The notes beneath the pieces were generated by a model that worked only from the letters and a program-made list of their open reading frames with translations, was not told where the DNA came from and made no database searches. Made by a program: the position numbers and the translations under genes. A stretch of 54,525 nucleotides of DNA, from NCBI GenBank assembly GCA_030849805.1, contig JASANZ010002146.1, positions 1-54,525 of the forward strand, written 5' to 3'. Shown piece by piece: positions 1-10,200 of this stretch; positions within the stretch are counted from its first letter, which is position 1, and the number at the start of each line of letters is the position of its first letter. The DNA comes from Sergeia podlipaevii (taxonomy: Eukaryota > Euglenozoa > Kinetoplastea > Trypanosomatida > Trypanosomatidae).

Positions 1-75
1 CGCACTGGTGGTGACGCCGCCCAGATCACTGGTGGATCCAACGGCGCCGCCCCCGCCCAGATTGAGGAGCTGTAA
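1..75 (+). CDS. 3' end of an unidentified gene (partial)
   Basis: Frame 1 is open from the window edge to a TAA at 73-75, encoding a 24-residue tail rich in Gly, Ala, Gln and Asn that ends AQIEEL. The base composition is GC-rich, like the other coding regions and unlike the AT-rich sequence that follows, which supports a real gene end. A Gly/Ala-rich tail closing on a short acidic tetrapeptide is what Hsp70-type chaperones often have, but this is too little sequence to name the protein. The upstream part lies outside the window. Confidence 0.65.
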   Translation, partial: RTGGDAAQITGGSNGAAPAQIEEL

Positions 76-1610
76 AGTGAGAAGAGACAGCGGGTTGACG
101 GCTTGAATACTTCAATAGGCGGTAGGTTGCGTTTTAGCTTGTGCTGACGGTGAGCCGCAATAGGCAGTGTTCTCCCTTCTGTGATCTCGCTGACTGCGGA
201 TGTAAAGGGCATGACCACTTGTTGAATACCCCCCTTCACCGGTTTTCTAACCTAATATGTAAATGTGGAAAGAAAATTAACTAAAGGTGAGAAGAAGGTC
301 GTTACCCGCTTTCTTAGCGAATTGCGTTCTTTTTTGCTCTGTCCTCCTCTTTCATTTCTCTCCTTTATAAAAAATTATACTTCGTCGAGCAATGGAAAAT
401 AATGAAAAGAAATGATGCTGCCTGTTTGCTGATGGCAAGTCTGTGAAGCGTTCATTTCTGAAAGCCTACCCTTTCTTCCTGGAAGCAAATGTATCTTTTT
501 CTATTTCTTCTACTTGTTCTCATTTACTGGTATTCGGAGAGTGTGTTAGATGATCAGAATATGCTTTTTTTTCTTCAAACCTTTACATTAAAAAAAAAGC
601 ATGTTTATTATTGTTTCTTTTTGGTGTGCCATGTTTTTTTTTTTGTTGTGGTGGTAAAGGGTGGTCAAGGGAAAAGGAAGAGGAAGATAAGGCGGATGAT
701 GACGAATGCAATCAACACTTACAAAAAAAAACTGATGTAAACTATGTAAATTGTGGGTCATTTTCTGTTGCTGTCGTTTTGGTTCTTTATTATTTTTATT
801 ATTTCTCGTTCTCTCTTGCTTTGCAGCTGTGTACTGTTTATGTAGCAAGGAAGAAAGTGGTGGTGTGTTCCTTTCTTTCCTTTGCGCAGGGGGACAGTGC
901 TCGACACAGGAAAATGGTGTGCTTGTGAACTTTGTGTGTGTGTGTGTGTTGGGTAGCTGCTGTGTGCTGCCCTTCCTTTTTTTTTTCTTTGCACCTGTGT
1001 TGTCTCAATGTATATGGGAAGCGTATGCTTTTTGTCGTTTTGTTGGCGCTTGTGTATATATTTGTTTTGTGTGTTTTTGTTTCCAAAATATACCTCTTTT
1101 TGGGCGGAAAAGACCCTACGCCACTTATTTTTTTTATCCATTTTGACGAAAAAAAAACTCTTTCTCTTTTATAGGCACAGGCAAATGCATCTTAAATTCA
1201 AAGAAAAAAACCATTACAAAGAAGAGAGGAATGCACGCGTGTTTGTGTGTGTGCGTCATATTAGTATTTTGTGGGTGATGCCCTTCAAATGGCTCACACG
1301 GCGGGGAGAGATGCGCTTCCCTCGCTGTGTAAGGAGAGAGTAGTGCTACTTCACTAGGGAGCACGGAAGCGCCTCCTTTTTGTTTGACACCTCGCATTCT
1401 CTGTGGGTGGTGCGTACAATGCTAGTTGCAACCGTTTTTCTTTTTCTCCCCCCTTTCCCAGCAATCTATTTCTTCTCTCTCTTCCTCTTTTTTTTTCTTT
1501 TCCATTTAGGCACTTAAAGTTCTTCTTTTTCATATCCAGATTTATCAATCACATATTCTTGTCTTCTTCCTTTGTGTGTATAAACGGGAATATTTATTGA
1601 AAGTAACAAG
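76..1610 (+). promoter_or_regulatory. Spacer with trans-splice signal for the MSH5-like gene
   Basis: No gene is visible in these 1.5 kb. The sequence is T-rich with homopolymer runs and a short TG repeat near 930-945; the open frames are low-complexity Phe/Cys/Val/Leu strings typical of non-coding T/G-rich DNA. A long polypyrimidine tract at about 1468-1507 ends in TTTAG (AG at 1508-1509), the best spliced-leader acceptor, leaving a leader of about 100 nt with no ATG before 1611. An alternative tract ends in CAG near 1461. The 5' part is probably the 3' UTR of the preceding gene. Confidence 0.6.
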
Positions 1611-4600
1611 ATGAGTTTTAGTGACACAGATGCAGTGTACAAGCAGTTTACGAGTGATGAAGGGGATGTCAAGGAAAGGGAAAGCCGTTTTGACGGTCCT
1701 GCGGCATTTTCGCAAGACGATGGAGTAGATAACGATGCGGCTACATGTGATGGAGAGGGGGAGGACGACGAGGTCGACGGAGAGCCCGACACCGTTGCGA
1801 TATCTCTAAAGGGAATCCGGATTGGATGTGCCATCTTTAAGCCAGCAGAGTGTCGTATAGAGGTGTTTGAAGTTACCGCACAACTGAGTTTTGAGGGTGG
1901 CGGTGCAGATGCAGCCACTATCCCTGTGTCCACATGGGACGCAGTGCCCGCCGGCCTCCTATGGTTTGCCCAGTACCTGGAGGCGCATCGTCCCACAGTC
2001 ATCCTACCGCACCAAGTCGCTGCTACCCCTCTCTTGCATTCTTTGGTGAAGCTGGTGCCGGGATGTGGAAGCGTGTTGCTAGACTCCCGTACCGCCTTCG
2101 ATCCTACCAGGGTTCCCATGCTGCTCGCAACCATGTATCCTGAGATGGATCTGCAGCAGCTGCTTACCCGCTTTGACCATACGTGCGTGGCTATGATGGC
2201 AGCCATGGCGGCACTTCTACGTTACAGCAATGCGTTGCGCTGGAACGTGTGCGATATCGTGCAAACAGGCCCAATGCGTCTCCTGTGCATAGCACCTCAA
2301 ACGGCGCAGCTTCTTCAGCTTGTGCGCACCGAAGCCCACCCGTGTGATTACCAAGGTATTGGGTACGCGAAGGAAGGGCTATCGCTATTCAGCGTGGTGG
2401 ACTGCACTCAGAGCAGGCCGGGGCGGGCATTGCTGCGACAGTGGTTTGCGCTGCCCAGCTGTGATGCAGAGGAGATACGCAGGAGACAGGCTGTGGTGGC
2501 CTTCTTCGCCAGCCCGGAGAGACGCGACACGTTGATACTGTTGCGCCGTACTCTGCGGCGAGTGCATGGCACGAGTCGGTTGTTCACGCTCCTTCGCCGC
2601 GGCAAGGCATCGCGCGCAACGTATAGGTCGTTGCTACACACCATACGTGGTGCAATTACCGTGTATGAGGTTCTTAAGGAGATGGAGCGCGTCAGTGATA
2701 GCAGCAGCAGCGGCAGCAGCGGTAACGGCGCTGTGCAGAGTTACTTTCCCTTGCGTGGGGCGGCTGATCCTTTCAGAGTGGACCGCCTTCGCGCTATGGC
2801 GGAGCGTATCGAAGCGACTGTGGCCGGCTGTGGTAGCACCCGCACCGCCCTTGCTAGTCCGCTGAACTTTGACGCATATGTATCAGGGGCTCCTGCAGCT
2901 GCTCCTGCTGGCCTTTCCAGCGGAGAAGAGGGCCAGGTGAGTGGCTCCATCTCTGTTCCTTCTAGCGCAGATCCTACTGGCACACTAGGGGTGTTGCGGG
3001 CTAGCTTCGAAGACCTCAGAAACGCTCTAAGACAGAAAGCGGAAGATGAATTTCGTGTGTTGACGCCGGCTATGAGGGCCGTTTTGTGCCTTCGTTGTCT
3101 TTATGTTGCCCAGCATGGATACCTGTTGTGTGTTCAGCGGGAAGGACTCGCAACGACGGGAGGACTGCTGCCGATTGCCGAACATGACATTAATAAAGAG
3201 ACAGCAGAGCAAGATGACGAGCAGCACCACTACCAGCGTGTTCTTGCCTTCATGGAGACGCAATATGGCTGGGAACTTCACCACGAAGAAGTCTCTGGTG
3301 GTGAGGGACAGTGCTACTTCAAGACGCGCACTATGGTGGAGCTTGACAATGAGGTGGGAGACCTGCGCCAGCGCATCCGCACTAGGGAGCAGGAGCTGCG
3401 CGAGGGGCTTGACGAGTATCTACTATATCATGCGCTGCACATGCTCCCGCCTGCCCGTGTGCTCAGTAAGTTGGACTGCTTGCTCGCATTTGCCTACTGT
3501 GCCGTTCAGTATCAGTGGTGCTGTCCAGAGGTACTCTCTTCTTGTACAGGTGATCGGACGTGCTGCTGCTCTTCTCCTTCCCCTTCTATGCCTCTGCAGC
3601 AGCACAGGCACGTTATCTTGCGCCTCCGTAATGCATGGCATCCGGTACTGAGACGGGCAGTGACTCTGGAGGCACTCCGTCCATTTTCTCTGGTTATTGA
3701 GCGTGTACAGGATCGTGTCTGTGTCTTTACCGGTGCCAACGGCAGCGGGAAGTCTGTTCTACTTGGAGCCATTGCCCACATCGTGTTTCTCGCGCAGCTT
3801 GGCTGCTTTGTGCCGGCTGAAGCTGCCTCGTTGACGCTGTTCAGCGGCATTCTCGTCGTCTCTGGTGTTGGTGCTGATGGTGGCGGCGGCGGAGTCTCTA
3901 TTGGTGGCAGTAGCGGCAGCGGCATTGCACAGGCTTCAAGTTTTGCAGTTGAATGCACCGCACTGAACCGTGTGATGCGCTTCTCTGAAGCAACCCAGTC
4001 TTCTGCTGAACACACTATTCAGGTCACATCCAATCAGGTCAATAGTGGTGGTCTGTGCAGCACTGGAGGAGTCCCCCTGATCTTGCTCGATGAGTTCGGT
4101 CGTGGAACGGCTCCTGAGGATGGGCGTGCACTGCTTGGGTCTGCACTTCGCTTTTTTGCGAACGTATATCCGTTTAACCCACGAGGGAGAAGGAGCGACT
4201 CGGAACGTGAAGGCTCGCAGCGACAGCAACAGCAGCAGCAGCAGCAGTGCATACAAGAACTTGCTACGCCTGTAGTGCTTTGTGCGACCCATTTTATGGA
4301 GATGCTGCTGAGCCCTAGTGGCTCCCTCGAAACCTACCGCTCTGGCGGCAGCAGGGGCCATGTGGAGTTTGGTGTAGAAAACAGAGATATTGATGGCTTT
4401 CCTTTTGATCAAGTGCTTATCTTTGATATGCGCTGCATTCCCGTCTTCCTTGAAGGAAGCGGAGTTATCACAGATGTGGTTCCTACCTTCGAGCCCTACT
4501 TGCTCTCAAACGGCGATGGCAGAGGGGAATGTGGTGGCGTAGAACATGGTCAGCACGCACGGACGACTGCCTTGAGCGGGCTCTTTCTTGCCAAGGAGAG

Positions 4601-4673
4601 TGGTGTGCCTGCCACGCTGCTTCAGCACTGGCAAGAGTGCATCGGAGTTGTTAGTGGTGGTGGCCAAGAATAG
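1611..4673 (+). CDS. MSH5: MutS homologue of the MSH5 type (meiotic recombination)
   Basis: A 1020-residue MutS-family ATPase. MSH5 pairs with MSH4 as a clamp on recombination intermediates to promote crossovers; it does not repair mismatches. Seen here: a core/lever segment around residues 255-330 (LFSVVDCTQSRPGRALLRQW, then a Leu/Arg-rich helical stretch) that resembles human MSH5 closely; Walker A GANGSGKS at 708-715; and Walker B LILLDEFGRGT near 823-833. DEFG rather than DELG is the MSH5 form. There is no mismatch-recognition domain I, as expected for MSH4/5. Oddities: a Gly/Ser-rich insert between Walker A and the signature region, a polyglutamine run near 865, and Ser-rich loops, making it longer than typical MSH5 (about 830 residues in human). 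ATG 1611 is the first ATG after the acceptor at 1508-1509. MSH4 is the main alternative, less likely. Confidence 0.9.
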   Translation: MSFSDTDAVYKQFTSDEGDVKERESRFDGPAAFSQDDGVDNDAATCDGEGEDDEVDGEPDTVAISLKGIRIGCAIFKPAECRIEVFEVTAQLSFEGGGADAATIPVSTWDAVPAGLLWFAQYLEAHRPTVILPHQVAATPLLHSLVKLVPGCGSVLLDSRTAFDPTRVPMLLATMYPEMDLQQLLTRFDHTCVAMMAAMAALLRYSNALRWNVCDIVQTGPMRLLCIAPQTAQLLQLVRTEAHPCDYQGIGYAKEGLSLFSVVDCTQSRPGRALLRQWFALPSCDAEEIRRRQAVVAFFASPERRDTLILLRRTLRRVHGTSRLFTLLRRGKASRATYRSLLHTIRGAITVYEVLKEMERVSDSSSSGSSGNGAVQSYFPLRGAADPFRVDRLRAMAERIEATVAGCGSTRTALASPLNFDAYVSGAPAAAPAGLSSGEEGQVSGSISVPSSADPTGTLGVLRASFEDLRNALRQKAEDEFRVLTPAMRAVLCLRCLYVAQHGYLLCVQREGLATTGGLLPIAEHDINKETAEQDDEQHHYQRVLAFMETQYGWELHHEEVSGGEGQCYFKTRTMVELDNEVGDLRQRIRTREQELREGLDEYLLYHALHMLPPARVLSKLDCLLAFAYCAVQYQWCCPEVLSSCTGDRTCCCSSPSPSMPLQQHRHVILRLRNAWHPVLRRAVTLEALRPFSLVIERVQDRVCVFTGANGSGKSVLLGAIAHIVFLAQLGCFVPAEAASLTLFSGILVVSGVGADGGGGGVSIGGSSGSGIAQASSFAVECTALNRVMRFSEATQSSAEHTIQVTSNQVNSGGLCSTGGVPLILLDEFGRGTAPEDGRALLGSALRFFANVYPFNPRGRRSDSEREGSQRQQQQQQQQCIQELATPVVLCATHFMEMLLSPSGSLETYRSGGSRGHVEFGVENRDIDGFPFDQVLIFDMRCIPVFLEGSGVITDVVPTFEPYLLSNGDGRGECGGVEHGQHARTTALSGLFLAKESGVPATLLQHWQECIGVVSGGGQE

Positions 4674-5445
4674 TTTTCATTATATATTTATATATTTAGG
4701 TTTCCATTCGTTTATGTGGGCGTGTTTCACGGGGACTTACACATCCAAAAATAATAATAATGGTGTGTGCCTTTATCAATATACTGAAGTGTGTGCGCTA
4801 GATCCAGATTATTAAAATGTAGCGCGTTCACTTTCTATCATCCTACTCGCTACTTCTTTTTTTTTTTTTACAATTTTGAACAAAAAGAATGATGTTGATT
4901 GCCTTCACTTTTTTTTTTTTCAAAAACGTGTATTAAAAAGTTTCTGCATCGTTGGTGCCACAAGGTATATTTTGTTATTCGTAAAATTGACATCAATGTT
5001 CTTTTACGCGTTATTATTATTATTATTTTTTTTTTGCTGCTCTTTATTTTTTGTTTGTTTGTTTCCACTTTTTTTTGTTGTTGTTTCTTTCACAAAGATT
5101 TACGTTTGTTAGTCACTCCTCGTGTCTTGAGGCTTCCTCGCATGAATTACTAAGTGTGTGTGTGTGCAAGGAACCACAGTCACGAACATATCTTTTTCGT
5201 CATAGCAGCACTGCCACTTTGTGTCAATTCCTCTTTTATTATACATTCTTGTTTTTTTTTTTCTCTCCTTACGAATATACCCCTTCCCTGGATACTATCT
5301 AGACCCCAGGGTGGAGCAATTCTTTTTCCTTAAGCAAGAAGAAGAAGTCATTAGAATCGATTAAGCACACACATACACACACACACAACTACGTTTGGAT
5401 TATACGCTCCCTTTTTTCCCCCAAGCAGCAACTAGTCGTGCAGCG
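4674..5445 (+). promoter_or_regulatory. Spacer with trans-splice signals
   Basis: AT-rich spacer with many T runs and an (AC)n stretch near 5366-5388; no gene seen. Two possible splice acceptors serve the next gene: a T/C tract at about 5246-5269 followed by CTAG (AG 5301-5302), and a tract at about 5406-5422 followed by AAGCAG (AG at 5424-5425 and 5427-5428). No ATG occurs between either site and 5446, so both lead to the same start codon. Confidence 0.55.
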
Positions 5446-6024
5446 ATGTACGTTGATGCCCTTATATACTGGCTATTTGGCACTCTTGCGGTTATCCTTG
5501 ACAAATGCACTCAGGATGTTACCAGCGCTGTTTCACAGCATCTCGCTGCACTCTTAGTCATTGCTGTTTCACTAGGTGGCACCATGTCGATTCCTGTCAT
5601 GTGCCTTTTGCTTTCACGTCTAGAGCTACTCCCCAGATATACCGCTAACCACTCAGCTCAAGGAAGACCTCCTAATGCAGCACTGTCTCACGATTCTCCT
5701 CCTTCTCCTCGCCGTCCGTCTTGCACAAAATTGTGTTGCACGAAGCGCCACGATGGAGGCAGTTCACCAAAGAAGGTTATGAGCCCGCTGGCGGTGGTGC
5801 GCAGACCTCCCCTTTCACCTGATACCGCCCGAGAGGCAATGCTACGGCGTATGATTCTTAGGCAAGAACAGAGGTTGGCTGAACAGGAAAATAGAATTGA
5901 GGAGCTGCACCTCACCGTGTTGCGGACACTTGAAGTAGTGGGCAGCACTGTTCATTCCCTTCAGTACTTGGAGGGTCAGTCCCCACCTCTCACCCCTTTT
6001 CCCGCACTACCAAGCTACGAGTAG
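5446..6024 (+). CDS. Small hypothetical membrane protein with a coiled coil
   Basis: Not recognised. The 192-residue protein has two hydrophobic stretches near its N-terminus (about residues 5-20 and 31-57), a Pro/Ser/Cys-rich basic linker (about 65-125), and a charged helix-forming segment (about 130-165, Leu/Glu/Arg/Gln-rich, including EQENRIEELH) that could form a coiled coil. The order suggests membrane anchoring with a cytosolic coiled-coil tail. The frame is open slightly upstream, to a TTG at 5395, but that extension crosses the pyrimidine tract and likely splice acceptor, so ATG 5446 is chosen. GC-rich composition relative to the flanks supports coding. Function unknown. Confidence 0.75.
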   Translation: MYVDALIYWLFGTLAVILDKCTQDVTSAVSQHLAALLVIAVSLGGTMSIPVMCLLLSRLELLPRYTANHSAQGRPPNAALSHDSPPSPRRPSCTKLCCTKRHDGGSSPKKVMSPLAVVRRPPLSPDTAREAMLRRMILRQEQRLAEQENRIEELHLTVLRTLEVVGSTVHSLQYLEGQSPPLTPFPALPSYE

Positions 6025-6878
6025 CAAAGGAGGTGGGGGTAAAACAGCAAAAGATATAAGATCCCTTTTTTATTTTTTCATTTTAAAAAATTATAAAGAA
6101 TATATATGTGTGTGTGAAAGTATTTGAAGAAAGATGTAGTGCTCACACTATCATATTTACTGTTGTCATTATCAAAGAGTTTTTTTCTTTTATATCACGT
6201 CCCTCTTTCTATATATGTATGTATGCATGTACATCTGTACATGCGTGTGTGTATGTGTGGCGTGCTTCATTGCTCTTTATATGCTTGTGAGTATATATGT
6301 GTGTGTGTCTCGGTTTTGATGACAAACGTATCTCTCTGTACGCTGTACGTATGTGACCAGAGGACAACGCATGTTACATATTTACTTTTTTGTTTTTACT
6401 TTTGTCAAGGAGCAGCGTGGCGCAAGAGTGAGTTTTGGGTCATGCATTTCTTTTCTTTAGGAGACTCTGCGCATTGTTGCATTTCTTCTTTTTTGTGTGT
6501 GTGTTATTCTCATATCTGTTTGTTATTTTTTTTTTTTTACTCCTCAAATCTTTATATCTTATCTTTCAATATACAGAAGTTGATTATATACAAAAAAGGA
6601 GCAAAAATAATGGTGTTAAATTTGTAGACTTACCGTGTGTGTGTGTGTGATTTGTTTTCTCTCTAGGAACGACAGCTTCTATTCCGTGATAGTGTTCTGT
6701 GTTTTTTTTTTTGCCTCACTAAACTTTACTACTCTTATCGCTGTTTTCTTTTCTTTTTTTTTTTCTTTGAAGCCTCCACCCTGCATCTTTTTTGTTCAAA
6801 GAATACTTTCTGATAGGCTTACACGGGTGATCATAGAACGCTCGCACATAAACCCTTTCACATATATACTTACTTACA

Positions 6879-6908
6879 CATACATACATACATACATACG
6901 TACATACA
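6879..6908. repeat. TACA tetranucleotide microsatellite
   Basis: Consecutive TACA units, slightly interrupted by TACG near 6897-6904, in the spacer before the MORN-repeat gene. No coding meaning is seen. Confidence 0.85.
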
Positions 6909-7076
6909 CACACGCATTCCCTTCCATATATTTTTTCTTCAGTGTATGTACAGCCATTAGCGAAGAAGTGAGAAGCACTTACACACACATATATATATAT
7001 ATACTTAATCTGACCTGTTTACATCCTATATTCCTTGTGTGTGCTTGATTGCTTGCTCTTCGTTTCAGTTTCGTTG

Positions 7077-7103
7077 TTTATTTATTTATTTATTTATTTA
7101 TTT
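7077..7103. repeat. TTTA tetranucleotide microsatellite
   Basis: About six to seven TTTA units in the leader region of the MORN gene. A similar run recurs at 13511-13530 in another spacer. Confidence 0.85.
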
Positions 7104-7254
7104 TTCAATTTATAAGCAAGTTTTGTTGTTTTCTTTATATATTTATATTCCTTGTTGCACGACAGGGCACGCATACAAAAGAAAAGACAACGCACTTGCT
7201 CACGAGCAATTGCATTACCTCTTTTTTTTTTTCTCGGAAGAGAGTTCATTGCCC

Positions 7255-10200
7255 ATGACAACAAAACAGCGGTATACGTGGACGAAAAATTTTACCAACG
7301 GCGACAAGTACGATGGCGAGGCCATTGGTGAGAATGTCAAAGACGGCAAAGGAACCTACGTGTGGGCCGCGAGCGGGGCAACGTACAGTGGGAACTGGAG
7401 CAACGATCTCCCACATGGCAGTGGTATCATGAAGGTGCCCGGGAATGATGGATACGAGTATGAAGGGCAGCTCTACAAGGGTCAGCGCAACGGCACTGGT
7501 ACTTGCCGCTTCAATAATGGACGCGTCTACATCGGCGAGTGGCGTGGTGACGAGATGGAGGGTCAAGGAACCCTCAACGGTGCTCCCGGGGCAGATAACT
7601 TTACCGACTACACTGGCCCTTTTCACGCTGGTATGCGAAGTGGCGCAAGAGGCAAGTGTGCGTATAGCAATGGTGATCTCTACGAGGGGTCGTGGGTGAA
7701 GGGCAAGAGACAAGGTCAGGGAGAGCTTCGCCTCAGTAGCAGCGGTATTGCTCCTTCAGTCCCGACAAGTGCGCTTGGTACGGTTCACAATAGTCCTCAT
7801 AGCATAAGCAGCACTGGCAGTACAAGGAATAATGCGGGGTGTCAGTATCCAGCGACTGGCTGCAGCAGCAGCAGTCCTCCAGTTTTGTACAAGGGCGCCT
7901 TTCACAACGACGTACCCTGCACCGAGGGTGGTGACCCGCCCGCAGAGATCACTTATGCGGACGGTGGATTCTACAAAGGGGGTGTGTCGGCTCTCATGCG
8001 CGAAGGGGAAGGAGAGTTCAGGGCTGGCGGCGGCGGCAGCAGCAGCAGCACCAGTGATGTATACACGGGCTTCTTTAGGCGAGATCTTCGTGACGGGCGT
8101 GGCGTCTTGCGCTGCGCGGATGGCAGCGTCTTTGAAGGCACATGGACAAAAGGCCAGCTAGATGGGCAGGTGACCTATTCCGCTCCCGACACGTCTGCTG
8201 CTATTATCTCCTCTTCAAGTCCATCAGAGAGCATCATTGTGTCCTACACGGGGCCGTGCTTGAGGGGGGAGTTTACTGGTGTCAACGCCCGCGCCACCTT
8301 TGCGGATGGCAGCGTCTACTATGGCGAGGTTCGCGCAGGGCGTCCGACTGGGCGAGGCGTGCTGGAAAACCGCCGCCTGGTGACTTCCTCTTCCTCCCCC
8401 GCTTCTGTCTCCTCCACCGCCCCTCTGCTGCCCGTGGATGCCTTCGGTCCAGAGGTGGTTCTTACCCGATATGAAGGAAAATTCTTCGATGGACGTCCAG
8501 AAGGGGATGGAACTGCGACCGTGCAAGTGCCTTCTAGTTTAATGCATGCACTCGGAAAGGGAAATTCAATCACCGGTGATATCAGCAGTGGAGGGAAAGG
8601 GGATGCCTCCTCTTTTCCTGCCCGCAGCGAAAGTGTGGTGGAGCTCACGCCATCTTACCAGCGCAACGGTGAGTATACCGGCACGTGGTCGCAGGGTCTC
8701 CCTCATGGCCGGGGTACCTGGCGCTGGACCTCTGGCGACGCCTATACGGGGGAGGTTGTCACAGGCTTGGCACACGGCTTTGGCACCTACACAGGTACCA
8801 CGGAGTCCTACGAGGGCAACTTTGCCTGTGGTCTGCCGAATGGACGAGGTACGTACACTTTCAAGGATGGAAAGAGCGGCGTGCGGTGTCGGTATGAAGG
8901 TGAGTTCCAGACTGGGCTTGCAAGCGGGGATGGCGTGCTCACGCAAACGGGTCGCATGGACGACGGCAGTACCAGCACCTACACTGGCGGGTGGCAAGCT
9001 GGCATGAAGGAAGGCCGTGGAGTGGAAAAAATTGGAGACGAAACGTACGAAGGTGACTACCGACGTGGCCTGCGCCATGGACGTGGTACGCTGAGGAAAG
9101 GCTCCGTTGGGTCCTCTGCCAGGACCACCTACGATGGCGAGTTTGAAGACGGAGAGCAGAGTGGCAAGGGTGTGCTGACACTTGCAGATGGGACTGTTGT
9201 AGAGGGCAGCTTTCTTCGCGGCAAACCACACGGTAAGGCTGTGGTGGTGCGCTTCTCGCAAGGGATTGTCTTCACAGGTACCTACGACAATGGCTGTGTC
9301 GTCGATGAGGGAGAGATTGTGTACCCTAACGGCGATAAGTTCGTCGGCCAAGTGGAGAGGGCTGACGGCGATAACAGCAGCAGCGACGGTAGCGCGCACA
9401 TAGATGCAAGTACTTTGGCACCTCAAAGACATGGCAAGGGCGTCTTCACCTTTGTGGAGGGCAATCGACTTGAGTGCACATGGCGGCACAACGTTCTCCA
9501 TGGCGAAGGCAAGTACACTGTGGCGGGTACTAGCGAGACGTCCATACGCCACTACGTCGACGGCGTCATATCGACGAAGGCAACCACTAGCGACTCCATC
9601 TTTACCCCCGAAAACGAGTTCCCCAACACGCAATCTGCGGATGCGCTGAGGGAGAAAATGCAGAACATTGCCAAGCCCTTCAAGTTTGTGCGGAAAGGCG
9701 AGTCCAAGACCACGGCGGCCGGAGCAGCAGCGGGTACGAGCGGAGCGTCACGTGCCATACGTACTCGATCCCCAAGCGATGTCTCAACAGGTACAGGGGC
9801 AGCAGCAGCAGCAGCGACGGAAGGCCGGAGCTCTCAGCAGCAACCGGCACGACGGACAAGTAGCATAACGCCACGTGGTCTGCAAACGGCTCCACCAGCT
9901 GCGGCTCTGCCAACCCCTGGAGAAGGACGGAAGCGCGTATCTATCAATGGCGGTAGCGCTGCGACGCCACCTACGGACTCACCGCGTAGCCAACGCGGAG
10001 CTACTGACAGTCCCTCCTCTGTGTCTCAGCAACCGTCGCACAATGCAGCTGGTGGGGATTCCTTTCGATCAAAGCCACGCGTAGCAGCGAGTAAAGCTCA
10101 ACCGAAGCAGCAGCAGCAGCAGCAGCAAAGTGGCGCGTACTCCATTAACCGAGGCAAGACAGCAGCAGGTCGCTCTCCCACAGCTGCGGCAACGGCTGCT

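Larger units (their letters stand above)
6025..7254 (+). promoter_or_regulatory. Spacer with microsatellites and trans-splice signal
   Basis: No gene visible in 1.2 kb. It carries T runs, TG/TA mixtures, a TACA repeat (about 6879-6908), a short TA repeat (about 6990-7003) and a TTTA repeat (7077-7103). A T tract at about 7220-7234 followed by GGAAG (AG 7239-7240) is the likely acceptor for the MORN gene and would leave a leader of only about 14 nt. Confidence 0.55.

Noticed and set aside
1514..2206. Open frame of 230 codons on the minus strand opposite the start of the MSH5-like gene
   Set aside because: It lies antisense to a well-supported conserved gene, shows no family motif and starts in the spacer; a shadow of GC-rich coding sequence.
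6124..7048. Several Phe/Tyr/Cys/Val-rich open frames in the spacer, possibly small membrane proteins
   Set aside because: They are translations of T/G-rich repeats and T tracts with no conserved pattern; the same kind of frame appears in every spacer.
7039..7254. N-terminal extension of the MORN protein from a GTG
   Set aside because: The extension crosses the TTTA repeat and the pyrimidine tract; splicing would remove it, and ATG 7255 follows immediately.
8566..9633. 355-codon minus-strand frame inside the MORN gene
   Set aside because: It is the complement of the repetitive MORN coding sequence; regular repeat composition keeps the antisense frame open.
10098..10130. CAG repeats in coding regions as a possible mobile or CRISPR-type repeat
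   Set aside because: They are simple polyglutamine-coding runs in frame, and no spacer-repeat array occurs anywhere in the window.
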